A stretch of DNA of 64,000 bases from MR-S7 sp000400995 (GCF_045291395.1 NZ_CP152342.1:2852001-2916000), one strand, 5' to 3'. Positions 18,682-29,540 are shown, numbered from the stretch's first letter. Notes: a model not told the origin generated them from the letters alone. Numbers and translations are program-made.

Positions 18682-20335
18682 TCAGGCGCTGCCGGGCAGC
18701 GCGACGGCGGCGCCCCGCGCGGCCTTCATGGCGCGGCGCAGCTCCACGGCCTGCGGCGCCTGCCGGCTTTGCGCCGCATCGATGCGGAACATCTGCACCG
18801 TTTCGGAGACGATCTGCGCCTGGGCCTGCAGTTGCACGGCCAGCATCGCGCTCTGCTCGACCAGCGACGCATTTTGCTGTGTGATCGTGTCGAGGTGGGC
18901 CACGGCGGCATTCACCTGCGAGATGCCCGAAAGCTGCTCGTTGGATGCGTTGTGCATCTCGCCGATCAGCGTGCCCACGCGCCGCACCATGGAGAGGGAT
19001 TCCTCCATGGTCTTCTGCGCCTCGCCGGTCTTGCGGTGGCCCTCGCCCACCGTGGCCGCCGACTCGGCGATGAGCTCGCGGATCTCCTTGGCCGCCGCCT
19101 GGGTGCGCTGCGACAGGCCGCGCACCTCGGCCGCCACCACGGCGAAGCCCCGCCCGTGCTCGCCCGCGCGCGCGGCCTCCACGGCGGCGTTGAGCGCCAG
19201 CAGGTTGGTCTGGAAGGCGATGCTGTCGATGAGCTGCGTGATTTCGCCGATGCGCACCGACGCCTGCTGGATCTGCTGCATGGTGGAGGCCACGCCATCG
19301 ACCGCCTGGCTGCCGCGCTCGGCCACGGCGGTGGCCTGGTCCGCCAGCTGGGTGGCCTGGCGCGCCGACTCGCTGGTCTGCTTCACCGTGCCGGTGATCT
19401 GCTCCATGGAGGCGGCCGTCTGCTGCAGGTTGCTGGCCTGGCTTTCGGTGCGCCCGGAAAGGTTGCGGTTGCCCTCCGCGATCTCGCGCGTGGCGGCGCG
19501 CATCTTGTCGCTCTCCTGGCGCGCGTCGCGCACGATGGACAGCAGGTTCACGTTGAGCTGCGACAGCCCCTTTTGCAGGTCGCCCACCAGGTCGGCACGG
19601 GTGACGACGGGCTGCTGGGTCAGGTCGCCCGCCGCCATGCGGTTGGCGGCCTGCACCAGCTGCGCCAGCGGCGCCACGGCGACGCGCTGCACGTAGCCCA
19701 AAGCCACCAGCGTGACGGCCAGCGCCCCGGCCCACGCCAGCGCGTCCCAGCCTCCTGTGGCATGGGTGGTGGCATAAGCCGCGGCCCCCGCCGCCGCCAG
19801 CACGGCCAGGAAGGCCAGTCCGACCTTGCCCGCCAGCCCCAGCGACAGCGACTCCAGCAGCCTTCCTGCCGGCGTGGCCCGTACCAAGCGGCCCGCGCGC
19901 AGCGCAGCACCTGGCGGCCGGCCTTCTCCTCCTCGCGCATGCGCTGGTAGAGCCGCTCGGCCTCCTGCACCTGCGCCTGCGACGCCTCGGTGCGCACCGA
20001 CATGTACCCCACAGGCTGGTCGCCCTCCATGAGCGGCGTCACGTTGGCCATGACCCAGTAGTAGTCACCGTTCTTGCGCCGGTTCTTCACGGGCGCCGAC
20101 CAGGGCAGGCCGTTGCCGATGGTCTGCCACATATCCCGGAAGGCCTCGGGCGGCATGTCCGGGTGGCGGATCAGGTTGTGGGGCTGGCCCAGCAGCTCTT
20201 CGCGGGTGAAGCCGCTGACCTCGATGAACATGGGATTGCAATACAGGATGCGTCCCTGGAGATCGGTGGTCGAGACCAGCGTCTCCCCTTGGGAAAAGCG
20301 AATTCCTGCCTACTGACCGGAAGATTCACGCGCAT
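18682..20335 (-). CDS. PAS-domain methyl-accepting chemotaxis protein, Aer-like (two frame breaks)
   Basis: With two one-base corrections this encodes about 551 residues. The N-terminal PAS domain (MRVNLPVSRQEFAFPKG through HPDMPPEAFRDMWQTI and PVKNRRKNGDYYWVMANVTP) resembles that of the aerotaxis receptor Aer, which binds FAD. Two adjacent membrane helices follow, then a HAMP region and the highly conserved signalling tip (LLALNAAVEAARAGEHGRGF). It probably signals redox or oxygen state to CheA/CheW. Frame breaks lie near the CCCC run at 20285-20288 and near 19892-19894; one missing G (coding strand) in each explains them. The start at 20335 is preceded by GAGGGAGG. Confidence 0.88.
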
Positions 20336-20406
20336 GAAGCCTCCCTCTTTCTTGGCTCTGGTGTGCCAGTTGATATCCCGTTGCCGGAGGCTGATGCTCC
20401 CAGCCC

Positions 20407-20433
20407 GAATCGTCAGAACATTGTGAACGTTGA
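20407..20433 (-). promoter_or_regulatory. Possible sigma-28 (FliA) promoter for the chemoreceptor
   Basis: On the minus strand TCAA, 15 bases, then GACGATTC resembles the flagellar sigma-28 consensus (TAAA-N15-GCCGATAA). It lies about 75 bases upstream of the chemoreceptor start, and chemoreceptors are commonly FliA-dependent. The -10 match is imperfect. The rest of the 247-base divergent gap, which should also hold the efflux operon promoter, shows no clear motif. Confidence 0.35.
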
Positions 20434-20582
20434 CTTTCCTCAATGTAAAGAAAAATGAAGAAAACCGCCCTCCGGAGCAGCCCTAACGCCGATATGCGAC
20501 ATTGCGGTCTTGGCCCTGCCCCGGCCCGGCGCCGGGGGCCTCTGTTTGCCGGCCCAACCGAGACATACTGCGTTCCGCCTCC

Positions 20583-21836
20583 ATGACACCCGCGATCCGC
20601 GTCAGCCCTGCCCTGGCCTCCTTTTCCCCCATCCCATCATCCCTCTCGGGCCCAGGCGCCGGGTTCAGGCTGGCATGGGGCATGGCACTGGCGCTGGCCC
20701 TGGCCGCCTGCGGCGACAAGAACGCCGCGCCCGCCGCGGCCGGCCAGCCGCCGGAAGTGGGCGTGGTCACGCTCCAGCCCGAGCGCCAGCTGGTCACCAC
20801 CGAACTGCCGGGGCGCACCAGTGCCTTCCTGACGGCCGAGATACGCCCGCAGGTTGGCGGCATCGTGCAAAAGCGCCTGTTCACCGAAGGCGCGGAGGTC
20901 AAGGCCGGCCAGGTGCTCTACCAGCTGGACGCTGCCAGCTACGAGGTCGCGCTGGCCTCGGCCGAGGCGCAGCTGGCCAAGGCCCGCGCCACACTGGGCA
21001 CGGCGCAGACCAACGCCCGGCGCAACGCCGAGCTGGTGAAGATCGACGCCGTCAGCCGCCAGGTGCACGACGACAGCCAGGCCGCCGCCGCGCAGGCGCA
21101 GTCCGACGTCGGAGTGGCCACCGCGGCCGTGGAGGCCGCGCGCATCAACCTGGGCTACACGCGCATCAAGTCGCCCATCGCGGGTCGCACCACCACGTCC
21201 ACCGTCACGCCGGGCGCGCTGGTCACCGCCAACCAGGCGGCTGCGCTGACGACGGTATCGCAGGTCGATCCGCTCTATGTGGACGTGACCCAGTCCAGCA
21301 CCGAGGTGCTGCGGCTGAAGAACGACCTGGCCAGCGGGCGCTTCAAGCGCGAAGGCAAGGACGACGTGCGCGTGGCCATCAAGCTCGACGACGGCAGCAC
21401 CTACGCCCACCCCGGCCGCCTGCAGTTCAGCGGCGTGCAGGTCAACCCCGGCACCGGCGCGGTCACGCTGCGCGCCGTGGTGCCCAACCCCGACGGGCTG
21501 CTGATGCCCGGCATGTACGTGCGTGCCGTGCTGGAGGCCGGCGTGAACGAGCAGACCCTGCTCGCGCCCCAGCAGGCCGTGACGCGCGACCCGGCGGGCA
21601 ACCCGAGCGTGCTGGTCGTCACGCCCGAGAACAAAGTAGAGCGCCGCCGCATCGTGACCGGTGCGGCCGTGGGCAACCGCTGGGAAGTGCTCTCGGGCCT
21701 GTCGGCGGGCGAGCGCGTGCTGGTGGACGGCGCGCAGCGCGCCCGCCCGGGCAGCACGGTGCGTGCCGTGCCCTGGACGCCAAAGGCGCAGGGCGCGGCC
21801 GCCCCGGCGTCCGCTCCCGCCTCCGCGCCGCAATAA
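20583..21836 (+). CDS. RND efflux pump periplasmic adaptor (AcrA/MexA-like)
   Basis: This 417-residue lipoprotein links the inner-membrane RND pump to the outer-membrane channel. The signal sequence ends in a lipobox (LALALAACG). The mature part shows the barrel-sandwich half motifs (EIRPQVGGIVQKRLFTEGA and GYTRIKSPIAGRTT) around an alpha-helical hairpin rich in Ala and Gln, followed by the beta-barrel and membrane-proximal domains. The first plausible start is the ATG at 20583. It is 14 bp upstream of the pump gene, and no TetR or LysR regulator is adjacent. Drug range cannot be predicted. Confidence 0.95.
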   Translation: MTPAIRVSPALASFSPIPSSLSGPGAGFRLAWGMALALALAACGDKNAAPAAAGQPPEVGVVTLQPERQLVTTELPGRTSAFLTAEIRPQVGGIVQKRLFTEGAEVKAGQVLYQLDAASYEVALASAEAQLAKARATLGTAQTNARRNAELVKIDAVSRQVHDDSQAAAAQAQSDVGVATAAVEAARINLGYTRIKSPIAGRTTTSTVTPGALVTANQAAALTTVSQVDPLYVDVTQSSTEVLRLKNDLASGRFKREGKDDVRVAIKLDDGSTYAHPGRLQFSGVQVNPGTGAVTLRAVVPNPDGLLMPGMYVRAVLEAGVNEQTLLAPQQAVTRDPAGNPSVLVVTPENKVERRRIVTGAAVGNRWEVLSGLSAGERVLVDGAQRARPGSTVRAVPWTPKAQGAAAPASAPASAPQ

Positions 21837-21850
21837 GGGACGGCCTCGCC

Positions 21851-24800
21851 ATGGCGCAGTTCTTCATCAACCGCCCCGTCTTCGCATGGGTGCTGTCCAT
21901 CGTCATCATGCTCGCGGGCGGTCTGTCCATCTTCACGCTACCGCTGGAGATGTACCCCGACATCGCACCGCCGCGTGTGACCCTCAACACCACCTACACC
22001 GGCGCCTCGGCCGAAACGGTGGAGAACTCGGTCACGCAGGTGATCGAGCAACAGCTCAAGGGGCTGGACCGGCTGCTCTACATGAGCTCCACCAGCGACT
22101 CGGCCGGCCGCTCGCGCACCACGCTCACCTTCGAGCCCGGCGCCAACATCGACGTGGCCCAGGTGCAGGCGCAGAACAAGCTGCAGGGCGCGGTCAACCG
22201 CCTGCCCGATGCGGTCAAGAGCCGCGGCGTGTTCGTCAACAAGGGGGCCAGGACTATCTGGTGACCTACGTGTTCACCTCGCCCGACCCGAACGTGTCGC
22301 AGGTGACCATCGGCGACTACCTGACCAGCAACGTGGTGGACGTGATCGCGCGCGTGGACGGCGTGGGCGACGTGAGCGTGTTCGGCACCAACTACGCCAT
22401 GCGCATCTGGATGGATCCGGCACTGATGGAGAAGTACGCGCTCATGCCCTCGGATCTGGTGAACGCACTCAACGCGCAGAACGCGCAGGTCTCGGCCGGC
22501 CAGCTCGGGCAGTTGCCCGCGGTGCCGGGGCAAATGCTCAATGCCACCGTCACCGCCCGTTCCAAGCTGCAGACGGTGGAGGAGTTCAAGGACATCGTGC
22601 TCAAGTCCGCCTCCGACGGCTCGGTGGTCACCATGGCCGACGTGGCGCGTGTGGAGCTGGCGGCCGACACGCTCACCGTGCGCTCCATCCTCAACGGTCA
22701 GCCGGGCGCGGGCCTGGGGATCGTGCTGGCCGACGGCGCCAACGCCATGGAAGTGGCCGATGCCGTGGCCAAGAAGATCGCCGAGCTGGCGCCCTTCTTT
22801 CCCGACGGCATCACCGGCTTCGTCAGCTCCGACACCACGCCCTTCGTGCGCGCCTCCATCAAGGAGGTGGTGGTGACTCTGGCCGAGGCCATGGTGCTGG
22901 TGACGCTGGTGATGTTCCTCTTCCTGCAGAACTTCCGCGCCACGCTGATCCCGGCCATCGCCGTGCCCGTGGTGCTCCTGGGCACGCTGGGCGTGCTCTC
23001 TGCCATGGGCTACTCCATCAACATGCTGACCATGTTCGCGCTGGTGCTGGCCATCGGCCTGCTGGTTGACGACGCCATCGTGGTGGTGGAGAACGTGGAG
23101 CGCGTGATGAGCGAAGAAGGCCTGTCGCCCAAGGAGGCCACCCGCAAGTCCATGAAGGAGATCACGCCCGCGCTGGTGGGCATCGGCCTCACGCTGTCGG
23201 CGGTGTTCGTGCCCATGGCGTTCTTCGCAGGGTCGGTGGGCGTGATCTACCGGCAGTTCTCGGTGACCATCGTCGCGGCCATGGGCCTGTCGGTATTCGT
23301 GGCGCTGACGCTCACGCCAGCGCTGTGCGCCACGCTGCTCAAGCCCATGGCGCACGAGCGCACAGTGCGCCACGGCCCGCTCGGCTGGGTGGACCGTTTC
23401 TTCCTCTGGTTCAACCACCACTTCGACCGCAGTGCCACGCGCTACCAGGGCGCGGTGGCGCGCCTGCTGCGCCGCACCAGCCGCATGGCGGTGCTGTTCG
23501 GCATGGTGCTGGCGGCCGTGGCCTTCATGTTCCACCGCCTGCCCACGTCCTTCCTGCCCAACGAGGACCAGGGCTTCGTGCGCGTCATCGTCACCCTGCC
23601 CTCGGGCGCCACCGATGCACGCCTGCAGCAGGTGATGGACGAGATCCGCCTGTACTTCAAGGACAAGCCCGAGGTCTTCAGCACCAACGCCATCCTGGGC
23701 AACAACGGCAACCAGAGCTCCGGCTCCATGTTCGTGCGGCTCACGACCTGGGACCAGCGGCCGCTGCCCGGTCAGTCCGCGGAAGCGCTGGTGCGCCAGG
23801 CCAACAAGGACCTGGCCAGGATCCGCGATGCGCGCATCATCGTCACGCTGCCGCCGGCGGTGCGCGGCCTGGGCGCGAATGCGGGCATCAACTTCGTCAT
23901 CAAGGACCTCAACGGCCTGGGCCACGAGGCGCTGATGCAGGCGATGGACAAGGTCATCACCACCTCGCGCGACCACCCGGCCCTGACCAACATGCGCACC
24001 ACCGGCTTCGACGACACGTCCGAGCTCAAGGTGGAGATCGACGACCGCAAGGCTGCGGCCCTCGGCATCGCCGTGGCGGACATCAATGGCGTGCTCTCCA
24101 GCGCCCTCGGCGGCACCTACGTGAACGACTTCATCCACCAGGGCCGCGTCAAGCGCGTCTACATCCAGGGCGATGCGCCCTCGCGCATGCTGCCGCAGGA
24201 CATCGGCCAGTGGTCCGTGCGTAACAAGAACGGCGAGATGGTGCGCTTCGCGGCCTTCGCCACCACCTCCTGGTCCAGCGGCTCGCCCCAGCTCATGCGC
24301 TACAACGGCAGCCCCGCCATGGAGATGGAGGCGAACACCGCGCCCGGCGCCAGCTCGGGCGACGCGATGGCCGCCATCGAGGAAATCATGGCCACCATGC
24401 CGACCGGCATCGGCTTCGAGTGGACCGGCGCCTCGCTGCAGGAGCGCCAATCGGGCTCGCAGGCGCCCATGCTCTACGCCGTCTCCATCCTCTTCGTGTT
24501 CCTGTGCCTGGCGGCGCTCTACGAGAGCTGGAGCGTGCCCTTCTCGGTCATGCTGGCCGTGCCGCTGGGCGTGATCGGCGCGCTGTCCGCCACCTACCTG
24601 CGCGGCATGGCCAACGACGTCTATTTCCAGGTCGGTCTGCTCACCACCGTGGGCCTGGCGTCGAAGAACGCCATCCTGATCGTGGAATTCGCCGTGCAGT
24701 TGCAGGAGCGCGGGCGCAGCCTGTTCGACGCCACGGTGGAAGCCGTGCGCCTGCGCCTGCGGCCCATCCTCATGACCTCGCTGGCCTTCGGTTTCGGCGT

Positions 24801-24993
24801 GCTGCCCCTGGCCATCGGCACGGGCGCGGGCGCCGGCGGGCGCCAGGCCATCGGCACCGCCGTGCTCGGAGGCATGGTGTTCTCCACCCTGCTGGGCATC
24901 TTCTTCGTGCCCGTGTTCTTCCTCATCGTGCGCCGCCTGTTCACGCGCACCCCGGCCGCCCACCAGGCACCCCAGCCGGAGGCCACGCCATGA
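21851..24993 (+). CDS. RND multidrug efflux permease, HAE1/AcrB type (one frame break)
   Basis: With one base restored the protein has about 1047 residues, the usual HAE1 length. It begins MAQFFINRPVFAWVLSI, and has 12 expected membrane helices. The proton-relay aspartates are in GLLVDDAIVVVEN and the matching lysine in LASKNAILIVEFA. The frame breaks at the GGGGG run 22243-22247: VNKG joins GQDYLVTYVF if one G is added, as in intact homologues. I therefore treat it as functional. It is the central gene of a three-gene operon, and its stop overlaps the start of the outer-membrane factor gene (ATGA). Confidence 0.93.
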
Positions 24994-26540
24994 CCCGCCC
25001 CTCCATCCCCGTGCTCTGGGCGCTGCCGCTGGCGCTCACCGCCTGCACCTCGCTCGCGCCCGAGTACCACGCCCCCGCCCTGCCCGTGCCGCAGACCCTG
25101 GGCGCCACCCAGCCGCAAGTCCCGGCGCAGGCGATGGCCCCGGACCGCGAGGCCGCCCTGCGCATCACCGAGGACGGCCCCATGCCCTGGGCCGGCTTCA
25201 TCCAGGAGCCGCGCCTGCGCGAGGTGGTGGCCCTGGCGCTGGACCACAACCGCGACCTGCGCGTGGCGCTGCTGGCCATCGAGCGGGCGCGGGCGCAGTA
25301 CGGCATCGAGCGCTCCGCCCTCTTCCCGGCCGTCAATGCCACGGGCGCGGGCAGCCGCAGCCGCACGGCCGACGACCTGGTCACCGCCGGCCGGCCCAAC
25401 GTCTCGGGCCAGTACAGCGCCCAGCTCGGCTTCACCGGCTACGAGATCGACTTCTTCGGCCGCGTGCGCAATCTCAATGAAGTGGCGCTGCAGGAGTTCC
25501 TGCGCGTGGCCGAGAACCGCCGCAGCGTGCAGCTCAGCCTGGTGGCCGAGGTGGCCAATGCCTGGCTCGCCCTGGATGCCGATGCGCGCCGCCTGCGCCT
25601 GGCCCGCGAAACCCTGCGCGCGCGCCAGCAGGCGCTCGACCTCACGCGCCAGAGCCACGCGCTGGGCGCCGCATCGGGCCTGACGCTGGCGCAGACCCAG
25701 ACCACCGTGGACAGCGCCCGCGCCGACGTGGCGGCCTACGTATCGCAGCTCGCCAAGGACCGCAACGCGCTGGCGCTGCTGGCCGGCACCCCCGTGCCCG
25801 ACACGCTGCTGCCGCCCGGCGTGGCCGATGCCATGGCCCCGCCCACCGCCACCGGCGCCGGCGCCACCCCGCACCTGGCTCCGCCGGCCGAGCCCGCCGC
25901 GGTGCTGCTGGCCGTACCGTCCGACCTGCCTTCCAGCGTGCTGCTGCGCCGCCCCGACGTGCAGGCGGCCGAGCACCAGCTCCAGGGCACCTACGCCAAC
26001 ATCGGCGCAGCGCGCGCAGCCTTCTTCCCGTCGATCACCCTCACCGCCTCGGTGGGCGTGGCCAGCAACCAGCTCTCGGGCCTGTGGGGCGGCGGCAACG
26101 GCACCTGGAGCTTCGCGCCGCAGATCCGCCTGCCGATCTTCGACGCCGGCCGCAACCGCGCCAACCTGCGCGTGGCCGAAACCGCGCAGGGCACCGCCGT
26201 GGCCCAGTACGAGAAAGCCGTGCAGACCGCCTTCCGCGAGGTGGCCGACGCCCTGGCCGAGCGCGCCACCCTGGCCGAGCGCCTGGACGCGCAGCGCTCG
26301 CTGGTGGACGCCACGCAGCGTGCGCTGGAGCTGTCGGATGCACGCTACCGCCTGGGTGCGGACAACTACCTCACTGTGCTGGACGCGCAGCGCTCACTCT
26401 ATGCCGCACAGCAGGCGCAGATCTCGCTGCATCTGGCCGAGCAGGTGAACCGGATCACGCTCTACAAGGTGCTGGGCGGGCATTGGGCGGACGGCACCCT
26501 GCTGCGCGAGGATGTGGAAGGTATGGCGAACAGGGGCTGA
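24990..26540 (+). CDS. Outer-membrane efflux lipoprotein (NodT/OprM family)
   Basis: This 516-residue TolC-like channel completes the tripartite pump. It has a lipoprotein signal (LALTACTSLAPEY) and two outer-membrane-efflux repeats with conserved segments GYEIDFFGRVRN, LRRPDVQAAEHQL, ARAAFFPSITLTAS and LPIFDAGRNRANL. The last residues follow YKVLGGHWADG, near the usual family end. The start overlaps the permease stop by four bases, so translation is coupled. A dispersed repeat follows the stop and may end the transcript. Confidence 0.95.
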   Translation: MTRPSIPVLWALPLALTACTSLAPEYHAPALPVPQTLGATQPQVPAQAMAPDREAALRITEDGPMPWAGFIQEPRLREVVALALDHNRDLRVALLAIERARAQYGIERSALFPAVNATGAGSRSRTADDLVTAGRPNVSGQYSAQLGFTGYEIDFFGRVRNLNEVALQEFLRVAENRRSVQLSLVAEVANAWLALDADARRLRLARETLRARQQALDLTRQSHALGAASGLTLAQTQTTVDSARADVAAYVSQLAKDRNALALLAGTPVPDTLLPPGVADAMAPPTATGAGATPHLAPPAEPAAVLLAVPSDLPSSVLLRRPDVQAAEHQLQGTYANIGAARAAFFPSITLTASVGVASNQLSGLWGGGNGTWSFAPQIRLPIFDAGRNRANLRVAETAQGTAVAQYEKAVQTAFREVADALAERATLAERLDAQRSLVDATQRALELSDARYRLGADNYLTVLDAQRSLYAAQQAQISLHLAEQVNRITLYKVLGGHWADGTLLREDVEGMANRG

Positions 26541-26550
26541 TTGCTCCTGA

Positions 26551-26600
26551 GTTGATAGCTGCCAGCGCTTTCCACATAAGCGCCAGAGCCCAGTTTCATT
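26551..26600 (+). repeat. Dispersed AGCGCTTG palindromic repeat, copy D
   Basis: GATAGCTGCCAGCGCTTTCC, then ATAAGCGCCAGAGCCCAGTTT fit the family. It fills the 61-base gap between the convergent efflux operon and the cobalamin operon. Confidence 0.85.
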
Positions 26601-26601
26601 A

Positions 26602-27648
26602 TTAACCAGTCGCCCCGACCACGCCAGCCGACTCGAAACTGGCCATCTCCCGCAGCACCGCGCAAGCCGACACGAGCAACGGCCAGGCCAGCGCCGCCCC
26701 CGATCCCTCTCCCAGCCGCAGCCCCAGGTCCAGCAGCGGCTGCGCGCCCATCGCATCCAGCATGGCCGCATGCCCCCGCTCCCCCGAGCGGTGCGCGAAC
26801 ACGCAGCGCTGCAGTACCAGCGGCTGCAGGCGGCTGGCCACCAGCACGGCAGCGCTCGTGATGAAGCCGTCCACCACCACCACCCGGCGCTCGGACGCCG
26901 CCTGCAGCACCGCCCCCACCAGCGTGGCCACTTCGAAGCCGCCCAGCGCCGCCAGCGCATCGAGCGGCGCCACAGCGCCGGCGTTGGCGTCCAGGGCCTG
27001 CCGCAGCACCGCGCGCTTGCGGGCGATGCCCTCGTCGTCCAGCCCGGTGCCTGCGCCCGTGCACTCGGCCAGGTCCACGCCTGCCAGCCGCGCCAGCAGC
27101 AGCGATGCCGCAGAGGTGTTGCCGATGCCCATCTCGCCCAGCAGCAGCGCGTTGCCGGGCAGCGCGCGCACCACCTCGCGGCCGTTGGCGATGGCGGCTT
27201 CGCACTGCGCATGCGTCATGGCAGGGCCTTGCGATGCGTCCTGCGTGCCGTGGGCGATCTTGCGCACGACCAGGCCGGGGCGCGGCGCGAAATCCTTGGC
27301 CACGCCGCAGTCCACCACGGTGAGCGCCAGTCCGTGCTGGCGCGCCAGCACGCTCACGGCTGCGCCGCCGGCGAGGAAGTTTTCCACCATCTGCCAGGTC
27401 ACGTCGGCGGGATAGGCCGACACGCCGCGTGCGGCCAGGCCGTGGTCGCTGGCGCACACCAGCATCTGCGGCGCCTGCAGCGCGAGCGTCTCGGTGCCCA
27501 GGATGAGGCCCAGGTGCAGCGCCAGGCGCTCCAGTTGGCCGAGCGAGCCGAGCGGCTTGGTCTTGTGGTCGATGCGGTGCTGCAGCCGGGCGGCCAGTGC
27601 CGCGTCGTGCAGGTCGCCGATGGAAGGGAGAAGGGAAGAGGTCGTCAT
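26602..27648 (-). CDS. cobT: Nicotinate-nucleotide-dimethylbenzimidazole phosphoribosyltransferase
   Basis: This 348-residue enzyme makes alpha-ribazole phosphate, the lower ligand of cobalamin, from NaMN and dimethylbenzimidazole. Visible motifs are KTKPLGSLGQLE near residue 30, CASDHGLAARGVSAYP, LLLGEMGIGNTSAA and the catalytic glutamate in LGLRLGEGSGAALAWPL near the C-terminus. It is the last gene of the B12 operon, 21 bases after cobQ. Length is normal for the family. Confidence 0.97.
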   Translation of the reverse strand: MTTSSLLPSIGDLHDAALAARLQHRIDHKTKPLGSLGQLERLALHLGLILGTETLALQAPQMLVCASDHGLAARGVSAYPADVTWQMVENFLAGGAAVSVLARQHGLALTVVDCGVAKDFAPRPGLVVRKIAHGTQDASQGPAMTHAQCEAAIANGREVVRALPGNALLLGEMGIGNTSAASLLLARLAGVDLAECTGAGTGLDDEGIARKRAVLRQALDANAGAVAPLDALAALGGFEVATLVGAVLQAASERRVVVVDGFITSAAVLVASRLQPLVLQRCVFAHRSGERGHAAMLDAMGAQPLLDLGLRLGEGSGAALAWPLLVSACAVLREMASFESAGVVGATG

Positions 27649-27669
27649 AAGAGCGTGTTCATGATCTTT

Positions 27670-29133
27670 TCATGGTGCCGCGAGCGCGTCGAGCACGCCC
27701 GGGGCGAAGTGGGTAGCGATGCCCTCGGCCAGCCCGTCGAACACGCTGTCCAGCGTGGGCGCCTGCGCACCGAACAGCGCCTGCAGCGCGGCCGCGTCCT
27801 CGAACAGACCGTGCAGGTACAGGCCCAGCACGTTGCCCGCGGCGTTGCTCCAGGCCAGGCCCGGCAGCACTTCGCGGGCCACGTCGCCTGCGGCGGCCAT
27901 GGCGGGGTGCTGCGCGGTCTGGCCGTGGTGGATCTCATAGCCTGCGACCACCACGCCCGCCAGAGGCGCCCAGGCACCGGGCACCGCGCCGAAGCGCTCA
28001 CGCGTGGGCCGCACCGTCTTGCCCTGCGCGAAGGCGGTAACCAGCGGCAGCAGGCCCAGACCGGGCGCGTTGCCATCGATGCCCTCGGTGTCGATCAGGG
28101 CCTCGCCCAGCATCTGCAGGCCGCCGCACACGCCCAGCACGCGGCCGCCGCGCGCCGCGTGCGCGGCGATGGCTCCGTCCAGCCCTTGCGCGCGCAGCCA
28201 GCCCAGGTCGGCCGCCGTGGCCTTGGAGCCGGGCAGCACGATCCAGTCGGCGCCCGCCAGCGCAGCCGGGCTGCGCGCCCACACGAGGCGCACGCCCGGC
28301 ACGTTCTTGAGGGGCTGGAACTCGTCGAGGTTGCTGATGCGCGGGTAGGCCACCACGGCCACCGTGGTGTGCACGGCGCCCGCGGCGGCGCTGCGGTCGT
28401 CGAACACGCCGTCCTCCTCCGGCAGGCCATGGCGCCACTGCATGGGGATGGTGGCCACGGTGGGAATGCCCGTGCGGCGCTGCAGGTCCTCGGGCGCAGG
28501 CGCGAGCAGGCTGGCGTCGCCGCGGAACTTGTTGAGCACGAAGCCGCGGATCAGCGCGCGCTCGTCCTCGGGCAGCAGCGCCCAGGTGCCGTACAGGTGA
28601 GCGAAGGCGCCGCCCCGGTCGATGTCGGTCACCAGCAGGCAGCGCGCGCCGCCATGCCGCGCTACGCGCATGTTGACCACGTCGCTCGCGTGCAGGTTGG
28701 TCTCGGCGGGCGAGCCGGCGCCCTCGATCACCACCACGTCGTTCTCGGCGCGAAGCTGGCCGAGCGCGGCGGCGATCTGCGGCCACACGTGCTGGCTGCG
28801 GCCGCGCCAGGGCATGGCGGAGAGCGCTGCGCTCACCTGGCCCAGCAGCACCACTTGGCTGCGGGTGTCGGCCTCGGGCTTGAGCAGCAGCGGGTTCATG
28901 CGCACGTCAGGCGTGGCGCGCGCGGCCAGGGCCTGGAAGTACTGGGCACTGCCGATCTCGCCGTATCCACCCAGGGGTGTGGCGACCACGCGCGCGTTGT
29001 TGCTCATGTTCTGCGCCTTGAAGGGCGCGACCTTGAGGCCCTGGTTGCTGTAGTAGCGGCACAGCGCGGTGGCCAGCCAGCTCTTGCCGGCGCCGCTGGT
29101 GGTGCCCAGCACCATGACGCAGCGAGCGGTCAT
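27670..29133 (-). CDS. cobQ: Cobyric acid synthase (adenosylcobyric acid, glutamine-hydrolysing)
   Basis: This 487-residue amidotransferase amidates four carboxyl groups of adenosylcobyrinate a,c-diamide. The N-terminal dethiobiotin-synthetase-like domain has GTTSGAGKSWLATALCR and FKAQNMSNNARV; the C-terminal glutaminase-like domain has the nucleophile in LGVCGGLQMLGE and a later GYEIHHG. The start at 29133 matches the family and overlaps the DUF3037 stop by four bases. It belongs to the B12 operon between DUF3037 and cobT. Confidence 0.97.
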   Translation of the reverse strand: MTARCVMVLGTTSGAGKSWLATALCRYYSNQGLKVAPFKAQNMSNNARVVATPLGGYGEIGSAQYFQALAARATPDVRMNPLLLKPEADTRSQVVLLGQVSAALSAMPWRGRSQHVWPQIAAALGQLRAENDVVVIEGAGSPAETNLHASDVVNMRVARHGGARCLLVTDIDRGGAFAHLYGTWALLPEDERALIRGFVLNKFRGDASLLAPAPEDLQRRTGIPTVATIPMQWRHGLPEEDGVFDDRSAAAGAVHTTVAVVAYPRISNLDEFQPLKNVPGVRLVWARSPAALAGADWIVLPGSKATAADLGWLRAQGLDGAIAAHAARGGRVLGVCGGLQMLGEALIDTEGIDGNAPGLGLLPLVTAFAQGKTVRPTRERFGAVPGAWAPLAGVVVAGYEIHHGQTAQHPAMAAAGDVAREVLPGLAWSNAAGNVLGLYLHGLFEDAAALQALFGAQAPTLDSVFDGLAEGIATHFAPGVLDALAAP

Positions 29134-29540
29134 GCGGGCCTCCGGGGCGCGGGCAGCGGGCGCACCATGCGGTCCATGGCGTGTTCGAGCGCTGCGGCCC
29201 CATCTACGCACAGGCCCGTGTGCACGGGCGAGGTCTGAATGATGCTGCTGCGCCGCGCGGTGAGCCAGTGAAAGCGTGCGCGCAGCGGCAGCCGGGCGAT
29301 GGGGCCGCCGTCCGGCGCGCCCGCGCAGATGGCGACGATGGCGCCCAGGTGGCGGTGCACGGTATCCACGTCAGCGTGCGGATCCAGCGCCAGTAAGCGC
29401 GCCGTGTCCAGCTCCACGGCCGCGCGCAGGAAACCGGTGCGCTGGCACGAGAGGATCACGCCCGCGTTGATGAATTCCTCGCGCTCCACGCGCGGCACCA
29501 CGCGCACGACGGCGTAGTCGTACAGCTCAGCCGCGCGCAT
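29130..29540 (-). CDS. DUF3037 domain protein
   Basis: This 136-residue protein starts MRAAELYDYAVVRVVPRVER, followed by EEFINAGVILSCQ, the typical DUF3037 beginning. No membrane segment or signal peptide is visible. DUF3037 proteins have no established function, but they are regularly encoded next to small HipA-like kinases, as here. The gene overlaps the kinase gene by 14 bases and the cobQ start by four bases, so all three should be translated together. Whether it is a substrate, inhibitor or adaptor of the kinase is open. Confidence 0.85.
   Translation of the reverse strand: MRAAELYDYAVVRVVPRVEREEFINAGVILSCQRTGFLRAAVELDTARLLALDPHADVDTVHRHLGAIVAICAGAPDGGPIARLPLRARFHWLTARRSSIIQTSPVHTGLCVDGAAALEHAMDRMVRPLPAPRRPA

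Noticed and set aside
22078..24963. A 961-codon open frame antisense to the RND permease
   Set aside because: It consists of low-complexity His/Ala/Gly/Gln sequence; stop codons are rare on the complement of high-GC genes. The permease on the other strand has full family motifs.
18682..24993. Reading the split chemoreceptor and RND permease as true pseudogenes
   Set aside because: Both are broken only by single-base changes at or near short homopolymers, with full conservation on either side and no other lesions.
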